DNA of 64,000 bases from CAVSCR01 sp963726575 (GCA_963726575.1 CAVSCR010000005.1:124001-188000); one strand, 5' to 3'. Positions 17,223 through 25,909 are shown, numbered from the stretch's first letter. Program-made: numbers and translations. Notes: a model not told the origin generated them from the sequence alone.

Positions 17223-18416
17223 ATGGATCTGTTCGTGCGCAACATCGGTCGGCTGCACACGATGAGCGGTGCGTCCGGCACTGGAGTCATCACCGACGCC
17301 GCCCTCTACGTCCGTGATGAGCACGTGGCCTGGGTCGGTCCGGAAGCGGATGCTCCGGCGGAAGTAGGCGTCACAGACCTCCCGGAGCTCGACGCCGGTG
17401 GCGCAGTCGTCCTGCCTGGCTTCGTCGATGCGCACACGCATCTGGTGTGGGCGGGTTCGCGCCGTGAGGAGTTCGTGGCGCGGCTGGCGGGCGAGTCGTA
17501 CGACGGTGGCGGCATCCGTACGACGGTGGCGGCAACGCGCGCCGCCTCTGACACGGAGTTGCTCGACCTGGCCCGGCAACGGGCGTCGAGCGCGCTCGCG
17601 ACCGGTACCACCACCATGGAGATCAAGACCGGCTATGGCTTGTCCCCGACCGAGGAGGTGCGGCACCTCGACGTGATTGCAGCGCTGACGTCGTTGTCGC
17701 CACTGCGGGTGGAGCCGACCTTCCTGGGAGCACACGTCGTACCCGAAGGCGCCGATCCGGACAGCTACGTGGCCGAGGTGATCGCGACGTTGCCTAGCGC
17801 CGTCGACCACGGTGCGCGCTGGGTCGACGTGTTCTGTGACGAAGGCGTGTTCACCGTCGACCAAGCACGGCGGATCCTGCTCGCTGGCGCATCGGCGGGG
17901 TTGGGGCTGCGACTGCACGCGGAGGAGATCGCCCATACCGGAGCCGCCGGCTTGGCCGCCGAGCTCGGCTGCGCCAGCGCAGACCACCTGGAACACGTCT
18001 CGCCTGAGGATGCCCGTGCCATGGCGGCCGCGGGAGTGGTCGGCGTGCTGCTGCCGACGGTGACTCTGTCGCTGCGAACGTTCGCATTCGGCCAGTACGC
18101 CATCCTCCGTGACGCCGGCGTAGAGCTGGCCCTGGCCACCGACTGCAACCCCGGCACATCGTGGTGTGAGTCGATGCCCTACGCCATCCAGCTGGCTTGC
18201 CTCGTCTACGGCATGCCTGTATCTGACGCGTTACGTGCGGCCACCCGCGGAGGCGCGGCCGCGCTCCGGCGCGACGACGTCGGTCACCTGGCCGTCGGTG
18301 CCCGGGCCGACTTCGCCCTGTTGGCCACCGACCACGAGGCTGATCTCGTGGCCCATCTGGGCGCGCCGGCTGTCGCAGCCACACTCGTCGGCGGACACCA
18401 GGTCTGGAGCGAGTAG
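17223..18416 (+). CDS. hutI: Imidazolonepropionase
   Basis: 397 residues. It hydrolyses imidazolone-5-propionate to N-formimino-L-glutamate in histidine breakdown. An amidohydrolase metal site is visible as PGFVDAHTHLVWAGSR, with later HAEE and H at SADHLEHVS and D in LALATDCNPGT, all in the HutI arrangement. YDGGGIRTTVAATRAA matches the HutI GGGI loop. ATG 17223 follows GGGAG. An exact 18-bp direct repeat (17497-17514 and 17517-17534) lies in this coding region. The last step of the pathway (HutG or HutF/deiminase route) is not encoded in the window. Confidence 0.94.
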   Translation: MDLFVRNIGRLHTMSGASGTGVITDAALYVRDEHVAWVGPEADAPAEVGVTDLPELDAGGAVVLPGFVDAHTHLVWAGSRREEFVARLAGESYDGGGIRTTVAATRAASDTELLDLARQRASSALATGTTTMEIKTGYGLSPTEEVRHLDVIAALTSLSPLRVEPTFLGAHVVPEGADPDSYVAEVIATLPSAVDHGARWVDVFCDEGVFTVDQARRILLAGASAGLGLRLHAEEIAHTGAAGLAAELGCASADHLEHVSPEDARAMAAAGVVGVLLPTVTLSLRTFAFGQYAILRDAGVELALATDCNPGTSWCESMPYAIQLACLVYGMPVSDALRAATRGGAAALRRDDVGHLAVGARADFALLATDHEADLVAHLGAPAVAATLVGGHQVWSE

Positions 18417-18453
18417 TAGGGCGCAGCGTGTCGAACCGGAGTTTGCCGGGATC

Positions 18454-20661
18454 TCAGGCAGGCGAAGGAGCCGCACCGACTCGCCGCTGCGTCATCCGGA
18501 CCAGCTCGGCGGCTACTTCTTCGCTGCGAGCGATGGCCGCCCGCTCCAGGACCTTGCTGATGCTGGGGGACGCCTCACCACCGGTTGTGCGCTGCACGGG
18601 CTGATCCAGCCAGTCGAAGAATCGGCGCTGGATCTCGTCGGCCAGCCATGAGCCGTACGACGTTCCGCGCGCGCCCTGCTCGGCGATCAGCACGTTGTTC
18701 GTCTTCTTGATGCTCTCGCCGATCGTCGCCCAGTCGATGCTGGCCCGGTCCAGCCAGCGCAGGTCGATCACCTCGGCATCCACGGTGCCCAGCGATTCCA
18801 CTGCTTCGAGGACGTAGCCCGTCATGGCGAGGTAGGCGAGCACAGTCACCTGCGAGCCGCTCCGTCGGACTGCTGCTTTCCCTAGCGGAAGGCAGTAGTC
18901 CCAGTCGTCGACCGGTCCGTCTCCGACGGAGCTGTACAGGTCCACGTGCTCGAGCACGAGTACCGGGTCCTTGCACCGTAGGGCGCAGTTCATGAGCCCG
19001 ACATAGTCGAAAGCCGTCGACGGTGCGACGATCCGCCAGCCCGGCGACATTGCGAACACGCCGGCGGGGTCCATCGAATGTTGTGAGCCATAGCCAGTGC
19101 CCATGGCGACCTTGCTGCGCAGCACCAGCGGAACGTCGCTGTGGCCACCGAACATGTGCCGAGCCTTGCCGATCTGGTTGAACAGCTGGTCCGCAGCAAC
19201 CCACATGAAGTCCGCGTACATGAACTCGACGACTGGCCGGTACCGGCCGTCGAGCGCGATCCCCCCCGCCAGCCCGCTGAATGCGTTCTCGCTGATCGGT
19301 GTCCCGAGCACTCGGTCCGGAAACGCCTCCTGCAGGCCCTTGGTGGCGCCGTTCGTACCACCCTTCAGGTGATGCACGTCCTCACCGATCACGACGATCC
19401 GGTCGTCGGTCGCCATGCGGCGGTGCATCACGCCAGCGACCGCGTCGATGAACCGCACCTGGGCCACAGGCCCGGTAAAGGTGTCCCGGTCGGCGAACCG
19501 GACGTCCGCGAACTCGCTGAGGTCGCCCCGCAGTCCCACGTCGACGAAGCCGGGGTCGGGCCACTCGTGGGGCTTGATCCGCCGTTCTCCGGGGCGGCCT
19601 CCGGGTGTCGGTTCGAGGAACGTGGCCCCGATCTGTGAGATCAGCTCCCGCGCCTGCCGAGCTGCTCCCTCGATGACTTCCCGGGGGAGGATCTGCCGCC
19701 GGACCAACTGGTCGCTGAGCTGCTGGATCGGGTCCCGGCTGCGCCAGCGCCGTTCTTCCTCCTTGGAACGGTAGCCGAATGCACTTCCCGGCAGGGCGCC
19801 GTTCTGGTGGAAGTAGCGGTAGACATCCGCTTCGACCACCGTCGGTCCCTGGCCCGAGCGCATGTGGTCCACTGCCTCCTTCATCGCCAGATGCACCGCC
19901 AGCGGGTTCATCCCGTCGACCTTCCAGCTGGCGATCCCGAATCCGGGACCGCGACCGGATAGCCGCGGCTCAGCCGTTGCCTCGGTGACCCTCGTCGACA
20001 CGGCATACAGGTTGTTCTCGATGAAGAAGCAGACCGGGAGTCGCCAGGCCGCGGCCAGGTTGAGGGTCTCCAATGTCGATCCGATGTTCACCGCGCCGTC
20101 ACCGACATACGTCACCGAGACGGCGTCGGTCCCAGCCTGTCGATGCGACCAGGCGTAGCCGGCTGCGATGGGCACTCCGCCCCCGACGATGGCGTTGGTC
20201 CCTACGGCGCCAGCAGCAGCCCACTGCAGATGCATGGAACCGCCGCGACCGCCGCCGAAGCCTCGGGCCAGGCCGCAGATCTCGGCCAGGGTCGTCCGAA
20301 GCAGCCGGCGCACCTCGACCGACAGGTTCGCAGTCGGGTCGATCCCGTCGGGCTCGAGATACGCCAGCGCCTTTGCCAGGAACTGGTGGTGCCCGCGGTG
20401 TGAGCCGTTGACGGTGTCGCGGCTGCTCAAAGCCGAGATCGACCCAACGGCCCCGCCCTCCTGCCCGATGCTGGAGTGTGCCGGACCGTGGATCAGGCCG
20501 GCTCCGGCCAGCTCCAGCACGTATTCCTCGAAGCTGCGAATGAGGATGAGCTGGCTGAGCATCCCGGTGAGCAAGCGCGGGTCGGCGGCGTCCCAGTCGG
20601 CCTCGGTGGCCCTGACCTCGACCCACGGTGCCGCGGCGTCCAGGCGGATGTGGTCGGTCAC
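18454..20661 (-). CDS. Fused E1 alpha/beta thiamine-diphosphate-dependent 2-oxoacid dehydrogenase
   Basis: 735 residues joining the two E1 subunits in one chain. Residues ~30-330 are E1 alpha: SSIGQEGGAVGSISAL, HRGHHQFLAKAL, and the thiamine-diphosphate motif GDGAVNIGSTLE ... FFIENN. Residues ~400-735 are E1 beta: VGVMHRRMATDDRIVVIGED-like FIDAVAGVMHRRM, TPISENAFSGLAGGIAL, PVVEFMYADFMWVAADQL. It would decarboxylate a 2-oxoacid and hand an acyl group to a lipoyl carrier. No E2 or E3 gene is in the window. The GTG at 20661 has GGAG 6 nt upstream. The longer open frame to 21504 runs antisense through other genes and is rejected. Divergent from the VOC-GntR pair, with two GntR-type operators in between. 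Confidence 0.88.
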   Translation of the reverse strand: MTDHIRLDAAAPWVEVRATEADWDAADPRLLTGMLSQLILIRSFEEYVLELAGAGLIHGPAHSSIGQEGGAVGSISALSSRDTVNGSHRGHHQFLAKALAYLEPDGIDPTANLSVEVRRLLRTTLAEICGLARGFGGGRGGSMHLQWAAAGAVGTNAIVGGGVPIAAGYAWSHRQAGTDAVSVTYVGDGAVNIGSTLETLNLAAAWRLPVCFFIENNLYAVSTRVTEATAEPRLSGRGPGFGIASWKVDGMNPLAVHLAMKEAVDHMRSGQGPTVVEADVYRYFHQNGALPGSAFGYRSKEEERRWRSRDPIQQLSDQLVRRQILPREVIEGAARQARELISQIGATFLEPTPGGRPGERRIKPHEWPDPGFVDVGLRGDLSEFADVRFADRDTFTGPVAQVRFIDAVAGVMHRRMATDDRIVVIGEDVHHLKGGTNGATKGLQEAFPDRVLGTPISENAFSGLAGGIALDGRYRPVVEFMYADFMWVAADQLFNQIGKARHMFGGHSDVPLVLRSKVAMGTGYGSQHSMDPAGVFAMSPGWRIVAPSTAFDYVGLMNCALRCKDPVLVLEHVDLYSSVGDGPVDDWDYCLPLGKAAVRRSGSQVTVLAYLAMTGYVLEAVESLGTVDAEVIDLRWLDRASIDWATIGESIKKTNNVLIAEQGARGTSYGSWLADEIQRRFFDWLDQPVQRTTGGEASPSISKVLERAAIARSEEVAAELVRMTQRRVGAAPSPA

Positions 20662-20708
20662 GGCAGGCTCCGGCGATCGATCGCTGTGGGCTCCCCACCC
20701 TGCCACAG

Positions 20709-20720
20709 AATGGATCCAAT
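20709..20720. promoter_or_regulatory. GntR-type operator 1
   Basis: AATGGATCCAAT, one mismatch from the 12-bp palindrome ATTGGATCCAAT. It lies 48 bp upstream of the E1 start in the E1/VOC divergent region. Its partner is at 20772-20783; the centres are 63 bp apart, about six helical turns. The FCD-type GntR protein encoded at 21323-21970 is the obvious candidate to bind it. Confidence 0.55.
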
Positions 20721-20771
20721 CCGCCAGATCACCTGGAGGTCGCTGAGGGGACCGGGTAGGGTTTGCGTCGA

Positions 20772-20783
20772 ATTGGATCCAAG
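20772..20783. promoter_or_regulatory. GntR-type operator 2
   Basis: ATTGGATCCAAG, one mismatch from ATTGGATCCAAT, 28 bp upstream of the VOC start codon. With the site at 20709-20720 it brackets the divergent promoter region, an arrangement suited to repression of both the E1 gene and the VOC-GntR operon, possibly through a DNA loop. Confidence 0.55.
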
Positions 20784-20811
20784 AGCCAAGAGAACCGCGC
20801 GAGGTGGCTGG

Positions 20812-21330
20812 ATGGGCAACGGGCTCCCTGGACTGAGGCGCCTGGACCATGTCGGGTTCACCGTCCCCGATCTGGAACAAGCACGCCACTTCCTCGTCGA
20901 CGTCCTCGGCTGCGAGTACCTGTACTCCCTCGGGCCTTTCCACGACGACGTCGGTGACTGGATGACCGAGCACCTGGGCGTCCACCCGAGGGCCGTCATG
21001 GAGCAGCTGCACTTCTTCCGCTGCGGCGGCCAGGCGATCTTCGAGGTGTTCCAGTACCAGGCCCCAGGCCAGGTGGATCGTCCGCCGCGGAACAGCGACG
21101 TCGGGGGACACCACCTGGCGCTCTACGTCGAGGACCTCGACGCTGCGGTCGCCTACCTGCGCGACGCCGGGGTCACCGTGCTGGGTGACCCGACCTCCAG
21201 CCGGGGCCCGAGCGAGGGACAGCGATGGGTGTACTTCCTGTCTCCGTGGGGCATGCAGTTCGAGCTGGTCTCCTACCCGGATGGCAAGGCGTTCGACCGC
21301 CTCGACCGCGACGAGTCGACCGGTGGCTGA
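20812..21330 (+). CDS. VOC-family (glyoxalase/dioxygenase fold) protein
   Basis: 172 residues with two beta-alpha-beta-beta-beta modules. LRRLDHVGFTVPDLEQARHF gives a first metal His, HHLALYVEDLDAAVAYLRDAG a second, and the C-terminal WVYFLSPWGMQFELVSYP an EL/FE-type Glu. This is the pattern of glyoxalase I, extradiol dioxygenase and methylmalonyl-CoA epimerase relatives, needing a divalent metal. The ATG follows GAGGTGG. The GntR start overlaps its last 8 bases, so the two form an operon. In this cluster it may isomerise or cleave a pathway intermediate; the exact reaction cannot be assigned. Confidence 0.82.
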   Translation: MGNGLPGLRRLDHVGFTVPDLEQARHFLVDVLGCEYLYSLGPFHDDVGDWMTEHLGVHPRAVMEQLHFFRCGGQAIFEVFQYQAPGQVDRPPRNSDVGGHHLALYVEDLDAAVAYLRDAGVTVLGDPTSSRGPSEGQRWVYFLSPWGMQFELVSYPDGKAFDRLDRDESTGG

Positions 21331-21970
21331 CCCACTGCTGCGGGCTGCCAGCCAACGGGTGGCCGACCGCCTCCGCGAAGCGATCTTGTCCGGGGAGATC
21401 GCTCCGGGAGAGCGGATCCGACAAGAGCTCATGGCCGACCGGCTCGGGGCCAGCCGGATGCCGGTCCGGGAGGCTCTGCGGATGCTCGAGGCCGAGGGCC
21501 TCATCCAGAGCCGCGCCCACCACGGTGCCCGCGTGCCGAAGCTCGAAGCGCACGAGGTCGAGGTTCTCTACCTGATGCGCGAGCGGCTCGAGCCGTTGGC
21601 CCTGGCGGAGAGCCTGCCTCGTTTGACGCCGGCCGACATCGCGCGACTCCAGGAGATCCAGGACGAGATCGAGGCGAACACCGAGGTCGCCCGGTTCCTG
21701 GCCCTCGACCGCGAGTTCCATCTGCTCTCCTACGACGGCTGCGTGATCGAGCAGCTGTCCGCGATGGTGGTGCGGATGTGGAACTCGACGCAGCACTACC
21801 GCAGGGTGTTCATGGAGTCAGGCGGCTCGCGGCGCTGGTGGGTGGTCAACGCCGAGCATCGGCTGCTCCTCGACGCGATCGAGCGCGGTGACACCGTGGA
21901 CGCCGAGCAGCTGCTGGCCGGCCACATCCGGCGCACCAGGGTCGAGCTGAGCCGGACCGCACGCCTGTGA
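21323..21970 (+). CDS. GntR-family transcriptional regulator (FadR/FCD type)
   Basis: 215 residues. The N-terminal winged helix (about 10-75) has the GntR pattern: VADRLREAILSGEIAPGERI, then LGASRMPVREALRMLEAEGL, then HHGARV. The C-terminal ~140 residues are a helical FCD ligand domain with Asp/His metal or ligand residues (DREFHLLSYDG, NAEHRLLLDAIERGD, HIRRTR). It starts at GTG 21323 inside the VOC stop region. It probably senses a small organic acid and acts at the two ATTGGATCCAAT-like sites 540-615 bp upstream, controlling its own operon and the divergent E1 gene. Confidence 0.88.
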   Translation: MADPLLRAASQRVADRLREAILSGEIAPGERIRQELMADRLGASRMPVREALRMLEAEGLIQSRAHHGARVPKLEAHEVEVLYLMRERLEPLALAESLPRLTPADIARLQEIQDEIEANTEVARFLALDREFHLLSYDGCVIEQLSAMVVRMWNSTQHYRRVFMESGGSRRWWVVNAEHRLLLDAIERGDTVDAEQLLAGHIRRTRVELSRTARL

Positions 21971-21998
21971 CTCCACGCTCGTGGCGCGTCCGACCGCG

Positions 21999-23480
21999 TC
22001 ACCACTGGGTTGCTACGTACTTGGACTCGGTGTAGTCGATCACGCCCTCGTGTCCGCCTTCGCGACCCAACCCGCTCTGCTTGACGCCACCGAACGGCGC
22101 CGCCGGGTCGCTGACGAGGCCGCGGTTCAGCCCGACCATGCCCGACTCCAACAACTCGCTGACCCGTAGTCCGCGCGCCAGATCACGGGTATACACGTAC
22201 GCGACCAGGCCGTAGTCGGTGTCGTTGGCCATCTCGATGGCCTGCGACTCGTGCTCAAAGCTGACGATCGGTGCGACCGGACCGAAGATCTCCTCGGCGA
22301 GGACGGGGGAGTCCGGCGGGACGTCGACCAGCACGGTTGGTTCGTAGTACCAGCCTGGTCGATCCTGCCGGTGTCCCCCGGTCGTGGCGGTTGCTCCCTG
22401 GACCACCGCCAGTGCGACGAGCTGGTCGACCTTCTCGACGGCCTCCTGATTGACCAGTGGGCCCACCTCGGTGCCCGCCTCGTACCCAGGACCAACCACA
22501 AGGGCCGACATCTTGGACGCGAGACGCGCAGCGAACTCATCGACGACCGGACGCTGCACGTAGAAGCGGTTCGCAGCAGTACAAGCCTCTCCGGCGTTGC
22601 GCATCTTGGCCACCATGGCGCCTTCGACGGCCGCGTCGAGATCCGCGTCCGCGAAGACGATGAACGGAGCGTTTCCGCCCAGCTCCATGGAGGTGTTGAC
22701 GACCCGGTCGGCCGCCTCGCGAAGCAGGATCCGACCCACTTCGGTGGACCCCGTGAACGAGAGCTTGCGGACCCTTGGGTCGTGCAGCATGGCGGACACG
22801 ACGGCTCCGGAGCGGCGGGCTGGTACGACGTTGACGACACCGGCCGGGACTCCGGCCTGACCCAGGAGGTGGCCAAGCGCCAACGCTGTCAGTGGGGTGT
22901 CGCTGGCCGGCTTGAGGACGACGGTGCACCCGGCGGCCAGTGCGGGTCCGATCTTGCGGGTCGCCATGGCCGCCGGGAAGTTCCACGGGGTCACCAAGAT
23001 GCAAATGCCTACCGGTTGGCGTAGGACGATGATGCGGTTCGCACCGGACGGCGCGATCGACACCGAACCGGCCACCCGCACCGCCTCCTCGGCATACCAG
23101 CGGAAGAACTCCGCCGCGTAGGCGACCTCGCCGCGGGCGTCGGGCAGCGCCTTGCCATTCTCGAGGCTGATCAACCGAGCCAGGTCCTCCGCGTGGGTGG
23201 TCATCAGTTCGAAGGCTCGCCGCAGGACCTCGGCCCGCGCGCGCGGCGCTGTGGCGGCCCAGTCCTGTGCGGCGGCGTCGGCCGCGTCGACCGCGGCGAT
23301 TGCGTCCTCCACGGACCCGTCGGCAACCGAGGCGAGAACAGTGCCGGTCGCCGGGTCCAGCACGTCGAACCGACGACCGTCACTAGCCGGCGCGGTCTTG
23401 CCGCCGACATAGAGGTCGCTCAGCGGTGCGCCGGCCAGGCGCCGAGCAAGCTCCTCGACGGTGGGTGTGGGCTCACTCAT
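21999..23480 (-). CDS. NAD(P)+-dependent aldehyde dehydrogenase, GabD/succinate-semialdehyde type
   Basis: 493 residues, full length for the ALDH superfamily. LVTPWNFPAAMATRKIGPAL is the cofactor-binding region, FTGSTEVGR the Rossmann turn, MELGGNAPFIVF holds the general-base Glu and NAGEACTAANR the catalytic Cys. PFGGVKQSGLGREGG near the C-terminus is typical of succinate-semialdehyde dehydrogenases. It would oxidise an aldehyde or semialdehyde to the acid. It starts 17 bp after the M24 stop on the same strand, so it belongs to the LacI-controlled operon. The actual aldehyde is unknown. Confidence 0.92.
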   Translation of the reverse strand: MSEPTPTVEELARRLAGAPLSDLYVGGKTAPASDGRRFDVLDPATGTVLASVADGSVEDAIAAVDAADAAAQDWAATAPRARAEVLRRAFELMTTHAEDLARLISLENGKALPDARGEVAYAAEFFRWYAEEAVRVAGSVSIAPSGANRIIVLRQPVGICILVTPWNFPAAMATRKIGPALAAGCTVVLKPASDTPLTALALGHLLGQAGVPAGVVNVVPARRSGAVVSAMLHDPRVRKLSFTGSTEVGRILLREAADRVVNTSMELGGNAPFIVFADADLDAAVEGAMVAKMRNAGEACTAANRFYVQRPVVDEFAARLASKMSALVVGPGYEAGTEVGPLVNQEAVEKVDQLVALAVVQGATATTGGHRQDRPGWYYEPTVLVDVPPDSPVLAEEIFGPVAPIVSFEHESQAIEMANDTDYGLVAYVYTRDLARGLRVSELLESGMVGLNRGLVSDPAAPFGGVKQSGLGREGGHEGVIDYTESKYVATQW

Positions 23481-23497
23481 GAGGAATCATCGGCAGC

Positions 23498-24742
23498 TCA
23501 GTAGGGGTTGGCGACGACGAGGTCCTGCGCCGGGAACAGTGTGAGGATCCGCGGTCCATCGTCGGTGACGACGACTTCCTCTTCGATCCTGGCGGCGGAG
23601 AAGCCGTCGGTGGCAGGGCAGTAGGTCTCCAGGGCGAAGACCATGCCGACCTGGAGCTCGATCGGCTCGCGCATGCTGTTCAGCCGGGAGATGATCGGGC
23701 GCTCGTGCAGGCCGAGCCCAAGCCCGTGGCCGAACTGCAGTCCGAACGCGGACATCTCATCCTCGAACCCGAACTCGGTGGCCTGGGGCCACACTGCCGC
23801 CACGGCGTCGGTGGTCACCCCCGGCTTCACGGCACTGATGGCGGCATCCATCCATTCTCGGGCCTTCGTGTAGGCGTCGCGCTGGCTGCCTGTTGCACTG
23901 CCCACGCTGAAGGTGCGGTAGTAGCAGGTGCGGTACCCGTTGAAGGAATGGATGATGTCGAAGAACGCCTGGTCACCCGGACGGATCAGTCGGTCGGAGA
24001 AGTTGTGCGGATGCGGGTTGCAACGTTCGCCGCTGACCGCGTTGATCGCCTCCACCTGATCCGAGCCCATCTCGTAGAGGCGCTTGTTGGCCAGGGCGAC
24101 GATCTCGTTCTCACGGATCCCGGGCCTGAGCACCTCGACGATGTCCTGGTAGACGCCATCCACCATCGCAGCTGCCTGATTCAGGAGCATGATCTCGTCG
24201 ACGGACTTGATCTGCCGTGCGTCGAGCATCAGCTGCTGCGCGTCGACGACGGTCAACCCCTGGGCCTGCATCTCAAACAGGAAAGGCGGCTCGACGAGGT
24301 CGACGCCCACCGGCGAGTCGGCGACGCCGGCGTCTTCGAGCAGTGCCTTGATCTGGCGGACCGCATCATGCATGAGGCCCGCGGTGGGGGCGATGGCCCC
24401 ACGCAACCCGAGCATCCCAGCGTGACAGTCAGCCGGGTCCAGCCACGGGCTGAACAGGCGATGGTGGCGCGCCGCCGATCCGAAGTCCCAGAGCTGCGGT
24501 CCACCGTCGCGGGTGAGCAGGGCGTACCTGGTCATCTTGTCGCCCAGCGCCCCACCGATCCAGGTCTGGGTCGTGTACCTGATGTTGTAGAAGTCGAAGA
24601 GCAGAAACGCGCCGCACTCGCTGGACTCGAGTGCGGCCTTGGCCCGCGCGAGGCGGTACTCGCGTAGCCGGGCGAAGTCGACTCGCTGCTCGTAGTCGAC
24701 AGCCATGTGTCCCGGCGCGGGCAGCGGACTTGCGGTCGTCAC
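23498..24742 (-). CDS. M24-family hydrolase, creatinase/ectoine-hydrolase-like, degenerate metal site
   Basis: 414 residues with the two-domain creatinase/prolidase layout. The N-terminal domain has FLLFDFYNIRYTTQTW; the C-terminal pita-bread fold has GHGLGLGLHERP, a Glu in VFALETY and IEEEVVV. In metal-dependent M24 enzymes a second Asp follows the FD motif by about ten residues. Here the stretch is FFDIIHSFNGYRTCYYRTF with no second Asp, which resembles metal-free creatinase and ectoine hydrolase DoeA. It may therefore cleave a C-N bond of an amidine or cyclic amide rather than a peptide. The GTG at 24742 has GAGGAAGG 5 nt upstream, and its own promoter and operator lie at 24781-24826. The frame upstream is open into the LacI gene. 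Confidence 0.83.
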   Translation of the reverse strand: MTTASPLPAPGHMAVDYEQRVDFARLREYRLARAKAALESSECGAFLLFDFYNIRYTTQTWIGGALGDKMTRYALLTRDGGPQLWDFGSAARHHRLFSPWLDPADCHAGMLGLRGAIAPTAGLMHDAVRQIKALLEDAGVADSPVGVDLVEPPFLFEMQAQGLTVVDAQQLMLDARQIKSVDEIMLLNQAAAMVDGVYQDIVEVLRPGIRENEIVALANKRLYEMGSDQVEAINAVSGERCNPHPHNFSDRLIRPGDQAFFDIIHSFNGYRTCYYRTFSVGSATGSQRDAYTKAREWMDAAISAVKPGVTTDAVAAVWPQATEFGFEDEMSAFGLQFGHGLGLGLHERPIISRLNSMREPIELQVGMVFALETYCPATDGFSAARIEEEVVVTDDGPRILTLFPAQDLVVANPY

Positions 24743-25909
24743 AGTCACCTTCCTCGACCCGTCAGCGCAACGCCAGGCAGCGCAATCGTTTGCGGAAACC
24801 CTAGGGTTGCCCACGATCGCTGTCAAGGAAGGTGGTCGGGACTGAAGTCCACCCGGCCGGTCTATCGCCTGCGCGAACCCGCTCGCGCGTACGTGCGCCG
24901 TCGAACCCCTGACGACCAGCTCGACATCGAGCAGCTCGCGTGTCCCAGGGGCGTGGGCAACCTCGGGGTCGAGCTCAGCCCGTAGCAGGTTCGCCGCCAC
25001 TGCTCCCATCTGTTCCAGCGGAATCCGGACCGTGGTCAGTGGAGGCCGGAACCGGTCGACGAACGGCATGTCGTTGAAGCCAACGACCGACACGTCGGAC
25101 GGACAGGTCAATCCGACCTCGGCCACCGCATCCATGGCACCGAGGGCGATCAGGTCATTTCCGGCCACCACGGCGGTCACTCTGGGAGCGGCGCCTGCCA
25201 GGACCGCGCGCATGGTTGCGCGTCCGTGCTGCTCGCTGTATGCACCACAGCTGCGCACCTGAACCTCGTCGTTGGTCAGCCCGAACTCTCGCGCCGCGGC
25301 GCGGAACGCCCGGGTTCGCTCCCGGGTGGTGGACACGTTCTGAGGGCCGGTCAGGTGGAGGATCCGGCGATGGCCCAGCTTCGCCAGGTGCTCCACGGCG
25401 AGCCGGACACCGGCTTGGTCGTCGCCACCGACGAACGGCCAGCCCGTACCGGAGCTGCTGCGGTTGGTGAGGACAGCGCGAACGTTCGAAGCCGCTAGCT
25501 CGTTCAGGAGTTCGTCCTTCCATAGCGCCGTGCAGATGATGAAGCCGTCGACTCCACGAGCGAGGAGCGACTCGATCTGCCGACGTTCCCGTGCCCGGTC
25601 GTTGTCCGTGTCCGTCAGGACCACCGTGTACCCGGCGGCCGTCAGCACGTGCTCGGCACCGCGCACGATCGGGGGGAACAACGGGTTCGTGATGTCCGGG
25701 ACGACGAACCCCACCATGTGGGACCGCTGCGTCCGCAACGCTCTGGCCTGTGCGTTCGGCACGTAGCCCAGCCGCTCGGCCGCCCGGAGCACTCGCCTCG
25801 CCGTCTGGCTGCTGACCTGCGCTCTTGTGTCGGGGTTCAGCGCCCGACTCGCCGTGCCCGGGTGGACCTTCGCGGCACGCGCGACGTCGGCGAGCTTGAC
25901 CCTGGGCAC
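24743..25909 (-). CDS. LacI-family transcriptional regulator with no stop codon of its own
   Basis: The GTG start at 25909 begins a LacI helix-turn-helix (VKLADVARAAKVHPGTASRAL) and hinge helix (PNAQARALRTQ), followed by a periplasmic-binding-protein-like core: HMVGFVVPDITNPLFPPIV, GVDGFIICTA, VSVVGFNDMPFVDRF, PPLTTVRIPLEQMG. Family similarity ends near residue 340 (ELVVRGSTA), but no stop codon follows; the frame continues ~45 residues through the promoter and operator of the M24 gene and then through M24 itself to 23500, giving a possible 803-residue fusion. The end given here is simply the M24 start. It is divergent from the ABC importer and probably represses both flanking operons. Confidence 0.82.
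24781..24826 (-). promoter_or_regulatory. Promoter and LacI operator for the M24-aldehyde dehydrogenase operon
   Basis: Read on the minus strand: -35 TTGACA (24821-24826), 17-bp spacer, -10 TAGGGT (24798-24803), then after 3 nt the operator CGCAAACGATTGCG (24781-24794), a 14-bp palindrome with one mismatched pair. Start point and operator would overlap, the classic place for LacI-type repression. The M24 ribosome site follows about 25 bp further on. Confidence 0.65.

Noticed and set aside
20662..21504. N-terminal extension of the E1 protein to 1,016 residues
   Set aside because: The extension is antisense to the VOC and GntR genes and crosses the operators; GTG 20661 has a good ribosome site and starts the conserved part.
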